Shown in pieces: positions 26,590 through 36,133 of a stretch of 59,872 bases of DNA (the first letter of the stretch is position 1; the number at the start of each line of letters is the position of its first letter). The position numbers were made by a program, and so were the translations under genes. Source of the stretch: PALSA-1006 sp964571195 (GTDB lineage Bacteria > Pseudomonadota > Gammaproteobacteria > Burkholderiales > Gallionellaceae). The notes beneath the pieces were generated by a model. That model made no database searches and had not been told where the DNA came from. It saw only the letters and a list, made by a program, of their open reading frames with translations. The stretch is from NCBI GenBank assembly GCA_964571195.1, contig CAZNAD010000014.1, positions 1 to 59,872 on the forward strand, given 5' to 3'.

Positions 26590-27867
26590 TCAATTCGCCG
26601 CCTTGGGAGCAGCAGGGGGATTCAAGAAATAATCAGAGATAAAAGCTTTACCTCCGGGAGCAATCTCGACCCCCTTAAATTCGCGCGACGCCAGGATGTT
26701 CCCGTGCGTCCCGTAATAGGTGACGGTCACATCGTGTCGCCCTGCGGGCAACGGCAATCTTGCCATCTGGATATTGCCCGGCAACAGCGACCAGGTACGG
26801 GTATCGGCACGCTCCGACACATTGGTCGCGACATCGGTAGCGAAATTCAACAGAGCGGAATACGGATTGTCCTGCATCTGCCGCTTCGCCTCCTGCGCCG
26901 CTGCGTTCTTCACCACCAGCCTGGCCACTCCCCGCGCGATGATAGACGGCAAACGGTCATTGAAACTCTTTTCCGCGATACCGTTCACATCCTCCACCAC
27001 TTCAGAATCCGACGCTACCGAAGCAGAACTCAACACGACATGATGGACTGGCAATGAGCGCCTGACGAATTTCGGCACGGCCAGACTGAACATCAGCGGG
27101 CCGTTCTTGCCCGCCACCGGATTGCCCACCCGGATGTTGTTCTCATCCACCGACGCACCCAGACCATTGTGCAGGATGAACACCACTTCGCTCACCGCCG
27201 GCTTGCCCGCGCGTATCCTGGACAGGTCGTCGCGCAGTTTTTGTGGCACGGAGAATTCGGAACCCTGTGCTTTGTAGCCCGCCGCAGCCTTCTCCAACTC
27301 GATGCGCGCGGCGTCACGCTCACCTACCGACTCGTAAACCATCGCATTCAGGTAACGCACAAAAGCGCCAGACAGATAATCAGCCCCCTTGTTGCGGGCG
27401 GCGATCAACCCCTGCTTGACATCGAACTGCCGCGCTTCCACGGCAGCCGCATCCACATCGCCCATTTGCAGATAATTGAGAGCTTTGAAGGAATAGACCA
27501 TCAACTGTTCGCTGGGCAGCCCCTCGTAAGCCTTCATGGTGTCGTTCACTGTCACCGAAGCCGCTTGCTCCGTGATACTCACGGCGTTCAATCTTTCCAT
27601 CAGCCGCTTTGCCGCTTCCAGGTGTTTATTGGATTCGGCATAACTTCCCTGCAAGCGCAACAGCACCCCCTTGTTGAGATGGTGCAGCGTCTCGTCCGGC
27701 CCGGTCAGCTTGAGTGCATCCAACGTTTTGACGGCCCTGTCCAGATCGCGGTTGGCTGCCGAACTTTCTACTTCAGCGAAACTTGCGCTGTAAGTGGCAC
27801 ATCCCTGCAATACCGCCACCATTGCGATCAGGCATACCCACGCCAGCCTGTCTCCGATGACTCCCAT
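26590..27867 (-). CDS. COG3014-family TPR-like lipoprotein
   Basis: A lipoprotein of about 425 residues with signal RLAWVCLIAMVAVLQGC (lipobox LQGC). The N-terminal half has helical repeats resembling TPRs (LDRAVKTLDALKLTG, AFVRYLNAMVYESVGERD). The C-terminal half is beta-rich and ends in PLPAGRHDVTVTYYG-like strands. The start is ATG 27867 or a GTG at 27879. It lies between lpoB and the LPP20 gene in one transcription unit. The family is conserved with LpoB-type genes but has no proven function. Confidence 0.82.
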   Translation of the reverse strand: MGVIGDRLAWVCLIAMVAVLQGCATYSASFAEVESSAANRDLDRAVKTLDALKLTGPDETLHHLNKGVLLRLQGSYAESNKHLEAAKRLMERLNAVSITEQAASVTVNDTMKAYEGLPSEQLMVYSFKALNYLQMGDVDAAAVEARQFDVKQGLIAARNKGADYLSGAFVRYLNAMVYESVGERDAARIELEKAAAGYKAQGSEFSVPQKLRDDLSRIRAGKPAVSEVVFILHNGLGASVDENNIRVGNPVAGKNGPLMFSLAVPKFVRRSLPVHHVVLSSASVASDSEVVEDVNGIAEKSFNDRLPSIIARGVARLVVKNAAAQEAKRQMQDNPYSALLNFATDVATNVSERADTRTWSLLPGNIQMARLPLPAGRHDVTVTYYGTHGNILASREFKGVEIAPGGKAFISDYFLNPPAAPKAAN

Positions 27868-27989
27868 TACATTGCCCACAATTCAGCCCTTTCCAAAATC
27901 CCGGTAACTGCGGGAGATTGCCAACACGGAACGTGTCCGACGGCCACCTCCCGATCTTGCTCGGGAAGCAGCCGCCGGACAACCTGCGC

Positions 27990-28592
27990 TCAACGGAATT
28001 TTGCTTCTTTGACGTTCTTCTTGAGCTTCTTCTGTCCGGTCCACACCTTGCGGTTATCGGCGATGCTGACCAGTGTGAGATCCACCTGATAGAAGCGAAT
28101 CTGTTCGCCCTCGGTGGCATCAATGATGCTGTTGATCGTACCGATCAACATGTAGTCGGCTCCCGTCTCGTTGCCCATCTCCTTGCGGCTGGCCTCGCTG
28201 GCGTTCAGATCCATGTCGGCGCGTTCCGCACGGATACCTTCCCGTTCGGTCTTGGATGCGACCACATCGACACGCCCGGAATTGACGAAGGCGCGCTCAA
28301 GATCGGCGATAAAAGTGCGTGTATTGATATGTTCATGCGAAAGATTGCGCACATTGCCGACGATCACCGCCGGTGCCTTGTTGCTCTTTTTTTCATGATT
28401 GTCTATCCAGGGACGGGACAACGAATCGCGGATCATCTCCTCCGACACCAGGCGGGAATCCGTGTCGTTCCAATCGCCGGACAGATCTTTGACCTGCTCC
28501 ACGCCGACCCGCTTCACCTCGGTGGCGCATCCGCCCAAAGTCAGCGCCAGCGCGCCAACCAACAATACCGCACCTGTTTTCATGTTCAACAT
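27990..28592 (-). CDS. lpoB: Penicillin-binding protein activator LpoB
   Basis: A 200-residue outer-membrane lipoprotein with signal MLNMKTGAVLLVGALALTLG and a GGC lipobox. The LpoB domain is clear in SLSRPWIDNH, PAVIVGNVRNLSHEHINT and GADYMLIGTINSI. In E. coli LpoB reaches through the peptidoglycan to activate PBP1b. ATG 28592 is preceded by a GGAG ribosome binding site; an upstream in-frame codon at 28643 lacks one. First gene of the three-gene lipoprotein operon. No PBP1b gene is in the window. Confidence 0.9.
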   Translation of the reverse strand: MLNMKTGAVLLVGALALTLGGCATEVKRVGVEQVKDLSGDWNDTDSRLVSEEMIRDSLSRPWIDNHEKKSNKAPAVIVGNVRNLSHEHINTRTFIADLERAFVNSGRVDVVASKTEREGIRAERADMDLNASEASRKEMGNETGADYMLIGTINSIIDATEGEQIRFYQVDLTLVSIADNRKVWTGQKKLKKNVKEAKFR

Positions 28593-28732
28593 CGTTTTCT
28601 CCTTTCGGTAAAAATCCTTTTGTGCTCCAGACACACCGCTCACATCACGGTCATGAATCTACCTTATGCCCAACCGCCCCACAACACTTTCTGCGGCCTA
28701 GATATCGCAAATCAGCTCCTCCCTTCCGAGAT

Positions 28733-29830
28733 TCAGGCGTTGCCGAGATTGCGTACCGGCAGGTCGATCTGCCTGGCGAAATCGAGCATACGCCGGATGG
28801 GCCGCACGGCAGCAGGGATGATCGCCGGATCGACATGGATCTCGTTCTTGCCGCTCTCCAGCACGTCAGCCAGATTGAGCAGCCCGTTCATCGCCATCCA
28901 CGGGCAATGGCTGCAACTGGTGCAGTTCGCCCCCTTCCCGGCTGTCGGCGCTTCGAGGAAGAGTTTGTCCGGGCACAGACTGCGCATCTTGTGCAGGATG
29001 CCATTGTCGGTAGCAACGATGAATTCCTTGTTGGGAGACTTCTGCGCGGCTTTGATGAGCTGGGTAGTGGAACCGACCACATCGGCCTGCTGCACCACGG
29101 CACGCGGTGATTCTGGATGCACCAGCACCAGCGCCCCCGGATGCTGCGCTTTCATCTCCTGCAATTCTTTGGCTTTGTATTCATCATGCACGATGCACGA
29201 ACCGTGCCACAGCAGCATGTCCGCACCCGTTTGTTCCTGCACGTAGCCGCCGAGGTGGCGATCCGGTGCCCACAATATCTTCTTGCCCTGCTCGTGCAGA
29301 TGCTTCACCACCGGCAGCGCGATAGAACTGGTCACCATCCAGTCGGCGCGCGCCTTCACCGCTGCACTGGTGTTGGCGTACACCACCACGGTGCGGTCGG
29401 GATGCGCGTCGCAGAAAGCAGAAAACTCGTCTATCGGGCAGCCTAAATCGAGCGAACATTCCGCTGCAAGGTCGGGCATCAACACGCGTTTTTCGGGATT
29501 GAGTATCTTCGCGGTCTCGCCCATGAAACGCACGCCCGCCACCACGATGGTCTGGGCCGGATGCAAATGGCCGAAATTGGCCATGTCGAGCGAGTCGGAC
29601 ACGATGCCGCCGGTTTGTTCCGCGAGGTCTTGCAGGTCGGGATGCACGTAATAGTGCGACACCAGCACCGCATCCTGCTCTTTCAGCAGGCGTTTAATGC
29701 GCGCGATCAGCTCGGCCTTTTCACCCGCCTCTGGTTCGCGCGGACGCTTCGCCCAGGCGAGTGCAGTGCTGCAACTCGTCTGCATCGTGTCGGGATGGTC
29801 ATAAGCGATAGATATCTCGTTATCGTGCAT
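28733..29830 (-). CDS. nadA: Quinolinate synthase NadA
   Basis: [4Fe-4S] enzyme that condenses iminoaspartate with dihydroxyacetone phosphate to quinolinate for NAD synthesis. 365 residues from ATG 29830, which has an AAAGGAAAC ribosome binding site. Family landmarks are VLVSHYYVHPDLQDLA, MGETAKILNPEK and VHPESP. Cysteines for the cluster are available in AAECSLDLGCP, WHGSCIVHD and NCTSCSHCPWMAMN, the last being the C-terminal CxxCxxC motif. No nadB or nadC lies nearby. Confidence 0.96.
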   Translation of the reverse strand: MHDNEISIAYDHPDTMQTSCSTALAWAKRPREPEAGEKAELIARIKRLLKEQDAVLVSHYYVHPDLQDLAEQTGGIVSDSLDMANFGHLHPAQTIVVAGVRFMGETAKILNPEKRVLMPDLAAECSLDLGCPIDEFSAFCDAHPDRTVVVYANTSAAVKARADWMVTSSIALPVVKHLHEQGKKILWAPDRHLGGYVQEQTGADMLLWHGSCIVHDEYKAKELQEMKAQHPGALVLVHPESPRAVVQQADVVGSTTQLIKAAQKSPNKEFIVATDNGILHKMRSLCPDKLFLEAPTAGKGANCTSCSHCPWMAMNGLLNLADVLESGKNEIHVDPAIIPAAVRPIRRMLDFARQIDLPVRNLGNA

Positions 29831-29876
29831 TCCGTTTCCTTTGATCCTTGCCGTACGCGCCGAAATCACCCGCGCA

Positions 29877-31256
29877 TCATGCGCGCCGCCAACTCGTTCC
29901 TTGCGGCGTGTCTTCCAGCACAATACCTGCTTCCAGCAGCTCTTTACGAATACGGTCAGCCTCGGCAAAATTCTTGGCTTTTTTGGCAGCGATACGCGCT
30001 TCGATCTGCGCGCTGATCGCGGCATCATCCAACCCACTTGCACTCGCGCCGCCTTGCAAAAATTCTTGCGGGTCGCGTTGTAGCAGACCGAGTACACCCG
30101 CCACAGCTTTAAGTTGCGCGGCAGCTTCAGCAGACTGAGTGCGATTCACTTCGTTGGCGAGATCGAACAGCACAGCAACGGCTTCGGGGGTGTTGAAATC
30201 GTCGTCCATCGCCACTTTGAACCGTTGCGCGTGCGCCTCGCTCCAATCGATTTCATGTGCAGTAGCTGGAACTGATTTGAGTGCCGTATACAGCCGCGTC
30301 AGCGCCCCCTTGGCATCGTCCAAATGCTGGTCAGAATAATTCAATGGGCTGCGGTAATGCGCGCGCAAAATGAAAAAGCGCACCACTTCCGCATCGTATT
30401 TTTTCAGCACTTCGCGGATGGTGAAGAAGTTGCCCAGACTCTTGGACATCTTCTCGTTATCCACACGAATGAAGCCGTTGTGCATCCAGTAGTTCACGTA
30501 CTGGCACCGATGCGCGCCTTCGCTTTGCGCGATTTCATTTTCATGGTGAGGAAACTGCAAGTCCGCGCCGCCGCCGTGGATGTCGAAATGTTTGCCGAGC
30601 AGTTCCGAGCCCATCGCCGAGCATTCGATGTGCCAGCCGGGACGACCCTTGCCCCATTTGGAATCCCACTTCACTTCGTCGGCTTCGCTGTCCTTGGCAT
30701 GTTTCCACAGCACGAAGTCGAGCGGGTCGTTCTTGTCCGAGGCGACTTCCACCCGTTCGCCGGCGCGCAGGTCTTCCAGCGATTTGCCGGAGAGCTTGCC
30801 GTAGCCGTCGAATTTGCGCACCGCGTAGTTCACGTCGCCGTCCGCCGCTTTGTACGCGAGGCCATTCTTTTCCAGCTGCTCGATCATCTCCAGCATCTGC
30901 GGCACATATTGCGTCGCGCGCGGCTCGTGGTCGGGACGCTGCACGCCCAACGCATCGGCATCTTCATGCATCGCGGCTATAAAGCGCTGCGTCAGGACAT
31001 GGATGGACTCCTTGTTCTCCGCCGCGCGCTTGATGATCTTGTCGTCGATGTCGGTGATGTTGCGCACGTAGGTCACATCAAAACCGGAAGCCTTGAGCCA
31101 GCGTTGCACCATGTCGAACACCACCATCACGCGGGCATGGCCGAGGTGGCAGTAGTCATACACCGTCATGCCACACACATACATGCGGACTTTGTTCGCG
31201 GCTATGGGTTTGAAGTCCTGCTTGTCGCGGGCGAGGGTGTTATAGATTTTTAACAT
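29877..31256 (-). CDS. cysS: Cysteinyl-tRNA synthetase
   Basis: Class I aminoacyl-tRNA synthetase of 459 residues. The zinc/cysteine site YVCGMTVYDYCHLGHAR holds the HIGH-type signature (HLGH); KMSKSLGN near the middle is the KMSKS loop. CSAMGSELLG and HGGGADLQFPHHENE are family-specific zinc-site regions. ATG 31256 lies just downstream of repeat copy B, with an AAAAGG ribosome binding site between them. glnS lies upstream in the same direction. Confidence 0.97.
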   Translation of the reverse strand: MLKIYNTLARDKQDFKPIAANKVRMYVCGMTVYDYCHLGHARVMVVFDMVQRWLKASGFDVTYVRNITDIDDKIIKRAAENKESIHVLTQRFIAAMHEDADALGVQRPDHEPRATQYVPQMLEMIEQLEKNGLAYKAADGDVNYAVRKFDGYGKLSGKSLEDLRAGERVEVASDKNDPLDFVLWKHAKDSEADEVKWDSKWGKGRPGWHIECSAMGSELLGKHFDIHGGGADLQFPHHENEIAQSEGAHRCQYVNYWMHNGFIRVDNEKMSKSLGNFFTIREVLKKYDAEVVRFFILRAHYRSPLNYSDQHLDDAKGALTRLYTALKSVPATAHEIDWSEAHAQRFKVAMDDDFNTPEAVAVLFDLANEVNRTQSAEAAAQLKAVAGVLGLLQRDPQEFLQGGASASGLDDAAISAQIEARIAAKKAKNFAEADRIRKELLEAGIVLEDTPQGTSWRRA

Positions 31257-31269
31257 TTGAAAACCTTTT

Positions 31270-31375
31270 ACCACAGAGATACAGAGACACGGAGAAAGTC
31301 AAAGGCAATCACTACGATAACTTCCAATCCGTTTTTCTTGTGTTGCTTTTCTCTGTGTCTCCGTGTCTCTGTGGT
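31270..31375. repeat. CACAGAGAC-type inverted-repeat element, copy B
   Basis: The left end ACCACAGAGATACAGAGACA and the right end GTGTCTCCGTGTCTCTGTGG are inverted over about 30 bases, with an AT-rich centre. The element fills the junction between glnS (stop at 31384) and cysS (start at 31256), both on the minus strand. Transcription would produce a long hairpin just before the cysS ribosome binding site. Confidence 0.87.
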
Positions 31376-31383
31376 GGATGTTT

Positions 31384-33063
31384 TTAGTTTTGCTCTTTCG
31401 CCCAGGAATCCTTCAGCGTCACCGTGCGATTGAACACCAGCTTGCCACCGGCTTGATGCTCACGGCGATCCGTCACGAAATAGCCCAAACGCTCGAACTG
31501 GTAGCGCGTTTCCGGCGCGGCATCCTTCGCGCACGCTTCGACCCAGCCCTGCACCACTTCCAGTGAGTGCGGATTGAGGTGGGTGAGAAAATCCACATCG
31601 CGGTCGCCATCCGGCTCCGGCACGTTGAACAGGCGGTCATACAAACGAATCTCGGCGGGTAGTGCGTGTACACTCGACAGAAAGTGAATCACGCCCTTCA
31701 CTTTGCGGCCTTCCGGGTTCTTGCCCAAGGTGTCGTGGTCGATGCTGCACTTGAGTTCGATCACTTTGCCGGAAGCATCCTTCACTGCTTCGTCGCAGCG
31801 CATCACATAGCTGTGGCGCAGGCGAATCTCGCCGCCGAGGGTAAGGCGCTTCCAACCAGCAGGCGGCACTTCTGAGAAGTCGTCGGCCTCGATGAGCAAT
31901 TCCTTACCGAACGGCACGACACGCTTGCCGAGTTCCGGCATATTGGGATGAAAATCCGCTTCGCGCGTCAAAGCACCGTCGGCATTGGTGATGGTCACTT
32001 TGAGCGGGTTGATGATGGCCATCACGCGCGGGGCACGCAGTTCCAAATCTTCGCGGATCGCGCCTTCCATGATCGCCATGTCCACGATGTTCTCGCTCTT
32101 GGAGACGCCGATACGTTTGGCGAATTCGCGGATGCCTTCGGGCGTGTAGCCGCGACGGCGCATGCCGGAAATGGTGGGCATGCGCGGGTCGTCCCAGCCG
32201 CTCACTTTTTTCTCGTTCACCAGTTGCAGCAGCTTGCGCTTGCTGGTGATGGTGTAGTGCAGTTCCAGACGCGAAAACTCGTACTGGCGCGGATGACAAG
32301 GGATGGTGATGTTGTCGAGCACCCAGTCGTACAGCGGGCGATGATCTTCGAATTCCAGCGTGCAGATGGAATGGGTAATGCCTTCCAGCGCATCGGAGAT
32401 GCAGTGGGTGTAGTCGTACATCGGGTAGATGCACCACTTGTCGCCGGTGCGGATGTGGTGCGCGCGGCGGATGCGGTAGATGACGGGGTCGCGCATGTTG
32501 ATGTTGGGCGAGGCCATGTCGATCTTGGCGCGCAGCACCATAGAGCCGTCGGCGAATTCGCCGTTTCTCATGCGCGTGAACAGGTCGAGGTTTTCTTTTG
32601 CAGAACGGTCGCGGTTGGGGCTGTTCTTGCCCGGCTCTTTCAGCGTGCCGCGATATTCGCGCATCTGCTCCGGCGTCAGGTCGTCCACATAGGCCAGTCC
32701 CTTGTTGATGAGCTCCACGGCGTAGTCGTACAGCGCATCGAAATAATCCGACGCCCAGCGCACTTCGCCGTTCCACTGAAAGCCCAGCCAGCGCACGTCG
32801 TCCTGGATGGATTGCGCGTATTCCTCGCTCTCCTTCTCCGGGTTGGTGTCGTCGAAACGCAGGTTGCAGGTGCCTTTGTAGTCCTGCGCGAGGCCAAAAT
32901 TCAGGCAGATCGACTTGGCGTGCCCCACATGCAGATAACCGTTCGGCTCGGGCGGAAAGCGCGTAGTGATACTTTGATGTTTTCCGGCGGCAAGATCGCT
33001 GTCGATAATGGTACGAATGAAGTTGGAGACAGGGGCGGAAGAGACGGGTGTATTACTGCTCAT
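31384..33063 (-). CDS. glnS: Glutaminyl-tRNA synthetase
   Basis: Class I synthetase of 559 residues. PPEPNGYLHVGHAKS carries the HIGH signature and ITSKRKLLQLV the KMSKS-like loop. The two C-terminal beta-barrels for anticodon binding follow. Its presence indicates direct charging of tRNA-Gln, although a GatCAB pathway for tRNA-Asn could coexist. Divergent from the TPR gene across about 290 bases that hold no other gene. The TAA stop lies next to repeat copy B. Confidence 0.97.
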   Translation of the reverse strand: MSSNTPVSSAPVSNFIRTIIDSDLAAGKHQSITTRFPPEPNGYLHVGHAKSICLNFGLAQDYKGTCNLRFDDTNPEKESEEYAQSIQDDVRWLGFQWNGEVRWASDYFDALYDYAVELINKGLAYVDDLTPEQMREYRGTLKEPGKNSPNRDRSAKENLDLFTRMRNGEFADGSMVLRAKIDMASPNINMRDPVIYRIRRAHHIRTGDKWCIYPMYDYTHCISDALEGITHSICTLEFEDHRPLYDWVLDNITIPCHPRQYEFSRLELHYTITSKRKLLQLVNEKKVSGWDDPRMPTISGMRRRGYTPEGIREFAKRIGVSKSENIVDMAIMEGAIREDLELRAPRVMAIINPLKVTITNADGALTREADFHPNMPELGKRVVPFGKELLIEADDFSEVPPAGWKRLTLGGEIRLRHSYVMRCDEAVKDASGKVIELKCSIDHDTLGKNPEGRKVKGVIHFLSSVHALPAEIRLYDRLFNVPEPDGDRDVDFLTHLNPHSLEVVQGWVEACAKDAAPETRYQFERLGYFVTDRREHQAGGKLVFNRTVTLKDSWAKEQN

Positions 33064-33351
33064 TTTGCGGGTCTAGGTTGTCCATATTGATAGGAGAATT
33101 CTACCCGAAAACAGGCCCAGACCATCTAGCATCCTCGCGCCTCCACACCGGAGCACCCTTACGCTTCACCGACCACCTGTTTTATTTTCAGAAAAACGGC
33201 TCCGCCTGCCGGCCCCAAGTGAGTCTTTCGCCCCACTTGTGTAAGGAATTTAGGGTGAAACCGGCGCACTTATTTGCTAGAATCCACCCCCTTTCGATGG
33301 CGCATCATCCCATCGCGACCCGATTTGAGTAACTTTCTGGAAAAACATTCG

Positions 33352-34356
33352 ATGAATATGTTCAACCGTATCAGCCAAAACTCGGCACTTTGCGCACTGT
33401 TATTGCTATCCATCAGCCTGCCCGTCTCTGCTGACGATATCCAGGATGCCAGCAAACTACTCAAACAGGGACAACTCACTCTGGCGCTGGAAAAGGTAGA
33501 GGGCATCCTCACCGCCAAGCCCAATGACGCGCAAGCACGCTTCCTGAAAGGCCTGATCTATACCGAGCAGGGCAAGACCTCCGAGGCCATCAAAGTATTC
33601 AACTCGCTGACCAGCGACTACCCCGAATTGCCTGAGCCGTACAACAACCTAGCGGTCCTGTATGCCAGCCTGGGGCAATATGAAAAAGCCAAGACCTCGC
33701 TGGAAATGGCGATACGCACCCATCCCAGCTACGCCACCGCACACGAGAATCTGGGTGATATCTACGCCAAAATGGCCAGCCAGGCTTATGACCGCGCACT
33801 GCAACTGGATAAAAGCAATACCAGCACCCAGACCAAACTGGAAATGATCAAGGAGCTGTTCGGCAGCAGCACGGGCAAAGCCATAATTGCCCCACACAAT
33901 GTGGCCAGCACCGCCAAGTCCGGCAACACCGCAGCAGCGCCAGTGGCAGCGGCCAAACCGGTGGCCGTCGTAGCACCACCCGCAAAGCCGCTTAACCCCA
34001 TTCCCGCCGCCGATAACAGCGGCGATGTAATCAAACTCGTCCACGAATGGGCTGCCGCCTGGTCGGCCAAAAACAGCAAGAAATATCTCGCCTTCTACGG
34101 TAAAGAGTTCAAGACCCCGGACGGCGAAAGCCGCAACGCTTGGGAAGCGCAACGCCAGGAACGTATCGCCAAACCCAAGTCTATCCACGTGGAAATCAAA
34201 GACGCCAAGGTCAAGTTGATCGACGACAACCATGCCACGGTCAGTTTCAAACAGTTCTACCGCGCCAGCCATCTACAGACTTCCGCCAGCAAAACGATGG
34301 AGCTGACCAAGAGCAATGGCCGATGGTTCATCGTGGAAGAACGCGCGGGTAAGTAA
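33352..34356 (+). CDS. Exported TPR protein with C-terminal NTF2-like (Cds6-type) domain
   Basis: A 334-residue protein with signal peptide MFNRISQNSALCALLLLSIS...VSA, then about three TPR-like units (residues 25-150: ALEKVEGILTAKPNDAQARF, PEPYNNLAVLYASLGQYEKA, ATAHENLGDIYAKMAS). A low-complexity Ala/Pro/Val linker follows, and a C-terminal domain beginning VIKLVHEWAAAWSAKNSKKY. That last domain resembles the one at the end of the next gene. ATG 33352 gives a clean signal peptide. It is first in an envelope operon with an L,D-transpeptidase and a cyclophilin. I infer a periplasmic scaffold for peptidoglycan cross-linking; this is not demonstrated. Confidence 0.82.
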   Translation: MNMFNRISQNSALCALLLLSISLPVSADDIQDASKLLKQGQLTLALEKVEGILTAKPNDAQARFLKGLIYTEQGKTSEAIKVFNSLTSDYPELPEPYNNLAVLYASLGQYEKAKTSLEMAIRTHPSYATAHENLGDIYAKMASQAYDRALQLDKSNTSTQTKLEMIKELFGSSTGKAIIAPHNVASTAKSGNTAAAPVAAAKPVAVVAPPAKPLNPIPAADNSGDVIKLVHEWAAAWSAKNSKKYLAFYGKEFKTPDGESRNAWEAQRQERIAKPKSIHVEIKDAKVKLIDDNHATVSFKQFYRASHLQTSASKTMELTKSNGRWFIVEERAGK

Positions 34357-34359
34357 GCG

Positions 34360-35529
34360 ATGTCCTACGCAACGATCACCTTGCTGCTGATCGGGGTGAT
34401 CTCCTCCCCGCTGAAAACTGGCGAGACCTCCTCGCGCAGCATGGAAGAGCTGCTGGCGAAGAGCCTGCATGCCGTCGGAGAGAACCGGCTTGATATCGCG
34501 CTGAACGAAGTCGATTCACTGCTCGAAACCAACCCGAATTTCAAGCTGGCACAATTAATCAAAGGCGACCTGCTGCTTGCACGCGCGCAGGCACTCAACG
34601 ATTTCGGCAATGCCCCCAACGCCTCGCGCGAGAACATGAACGACCTGCGCGATGAGGCACGCGCCAGACTGCAACGGGTACAACAGACTCAGCCGGTTAA
34701 CGCCACCCCCCGATATCTGTGGCAACTCGACCCGCAGCAGCGCCATGCCATCGTGGTGGACACCAGCAGATCGACTCTGTACCTGTACGAGAACGTTGAT
34801 GGCGAGCCGCGTTATGTCGCGGATTTCTACATCAGCGTAGGTAAAAAAGGGGCGGACAAAGTCTCCGAAGGCGACCAGCGCACGCCGCTGGGGGTCTATT
34901 TCGTCAACGACCATCTGGGCAAAGACAAGCTCACCGACTTCTACGGTCCCGAGGCCTTCCCCATCAGTTATCCGAACGAGTGGGACAGACGCCAAGGTCG
35001 AGACGGGCACGGCATCTGGCTGCACGGCGTCCCTTCCGACACACTCAGCCGGCCGCCGCGCGCCAGCAATGGCTGCGTGGTGCTGTCCAATAGCGACCTG
35101 CTGCGCTTGGGGCGCTACGTGCAAGTCGGCCATACCCCGGTCATCATCACCGGACAAATGGACTGGAGCGACGACAGCGACCGCGCCGAACGTAGCGCGC
35201 TGCTCAACGAAATCGAAAAATGGCGCAACGACTGGTCCAGTCTCGACACGGATGCCTACCTCACCCACTACGCGCAGGACTTTTCCAACGGCGAGATGTC
35301 TTTCGACGCCTTCGCCCGGCAAAAGCGTCTGATCAATTCGGGCAAGACCTGGATCAAGGTCGGGCTTTCCAAACTCAGCATCTTCGCTTATCCCGGCCAA
35401 GCCGGATTGGTGGTGGTGAACTTCGAACAGGATTACAGCAGCAACAATCTCGCCAATCGCATGAACAAACGCCAATACTGGATGAAACGCGGTGACAGAT
35501 GGCAGATCGTATACGAGGGTTCCGCATGA
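34360..35529 (+). CDS. L,D-transpeptidase (YkuD) with C-terminal Cds6-like domain
   Basis: A 389-residue protein that probably cross-links peptidoglycan or attaches proteins to it. The YkuD domain spans about 128-265, with the catalytic segment HGIWLHG near 217-223 and the nucleophile motif SNGC at 236-239. The C-terminal domain (about 275-389, IEKWRNDWSSLDTDAYLTHY) matches the NTF2-like domain of the preceding gene. The N-terminal segment is hydrophobic but short, so an atypical signal anchor is likely. The start is three bases after the upstream stop, and the end overlaps the cyclophilin start by four bases. Confidence 0.9.
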   Translation: MSYATITLLLIGVISSPLKTGETSSRSMEELLAKSLHAVGENRLDIALNEVDSLLETNPNFKLAQLIKGDLLLARAQALNDFGNAPNASRENMNDLRDEARARLQRVQQTQPVNATPRYLWQLDPQQRHAIVVDTSRSTLYLYENVDGEPRYVADFYISVGKKGADKVSEGDQRTPLGVYFVNDHLGKDKLTDFYGPEAFPISYPNEWDRRQGRDGHGIWLHGVPSDTLSRPPRASNGCVVLSNSDLLRLGRYVQVGHTPVIITGQMDWSDDSDRAERSALLNEIEKWRNDWSSLDTDAYLTHYAQDFSNGEMSFDAFARQKRLINSGKTWIKVGLSKLSIFAYPGQAGLVVVNFEQDYSSNNLANRMNKRQYWMKRGDRWQIVYEGSA

Positions 35530-36119
35530 ACATCGCCAGAATATTTTTCGCTTTACTGCTCACCGGCCTGTGCGTCCTGCCGGTACATGCAGCTTCAACC
35601 CACGCACAAAAAGGAAAAGCAAACATGGTCAGACTGCACACCAACCACGGCATCATCACCCTCCAGCTGGATGCGGAAAAAGCGCCGAACACCGTCCAGA
35701 ATTTCCTCGATTACGTGAACAGCGGCTTCTACAGCAACACCATCTTCCATCGCGTCATCGACGGCTTCATGATCCAGGGCGGCGGCTTCGAACCCGGCAT
35801 GAAACAGAAGGAAGTGAACGCGGCCATCCAGAACGAAGCCAACAACGGCCTGACCAACGATGCTTACACCATCGCCATGGCCCGCACCAGCGACCCGCAT
35901 TCCGCCACCGCACAGTTCTTCATCAACGTCAGGGACAACGGCTTCCTCAACTTCAAGGCCGAGAACAGCCAGGGTTGGGGCTACTGCGTGTTCGGTAAAG
36001 TCGTGGAAGGCACGGAAGTGGTCGATGCCATCAAAAAAGTGAAGACCGGCAGCAGCGGCTTCCACCAGGACGTGCCGACCGAGGATGTCATCATCCTCCA
36101 GGCCGAAGTCGTTCAATAA
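35526..36119 (+). CDS. Peptidyl-prolyl cis-trans isomerase, cyclophilin type
   Basis: Cyclophilin-fold isomerase with FHRVIDGFMIQGG, ARTSDPHSATAQFFINV and GYCVFGKVVEG motifs. From ATG 35526 it has 197 residues and a signal peptide MNIARIFFALLLTGLCVLPVHA, giving a periplasmic enzyme. A second in-frame ATG at 35625, right after the signal region, starts the core domain (MVRLHTNHG) and has its own AAAGGAAA ribosome binding site, so a cytosolic form may also be made. It is coupled by an ATGA overlap to the L,D-transpeptidase gene. Confidence 0.93.
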   Translation: MNIARIFFALLLTGLCVLPVHAASTHAQKGKANMVRLHTNHGIITLQLDAEKAPNTVQNFLDYVNSGFYSNTIFHRVIDGFMIQGGGFEPGMKQKEVNAAIQNEANNGLTNDAYTIAMARTSDPHSATAQFFINVRDNGFLNFKAENSQGWGYCVFGKVVEGTEVVDAIKKVKTGSSGFHQDVPTEDVIILQAEVVQ

Positions 36120-36133
36120 GGATCGAGGCGATA

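Noticed and set aside
31270..31375. CRISPR-like repeat or phage attachment site
   Set aside because: The element is a single inverted repeat, with copies dispersed at distant sites and no array of spacers or integrase.
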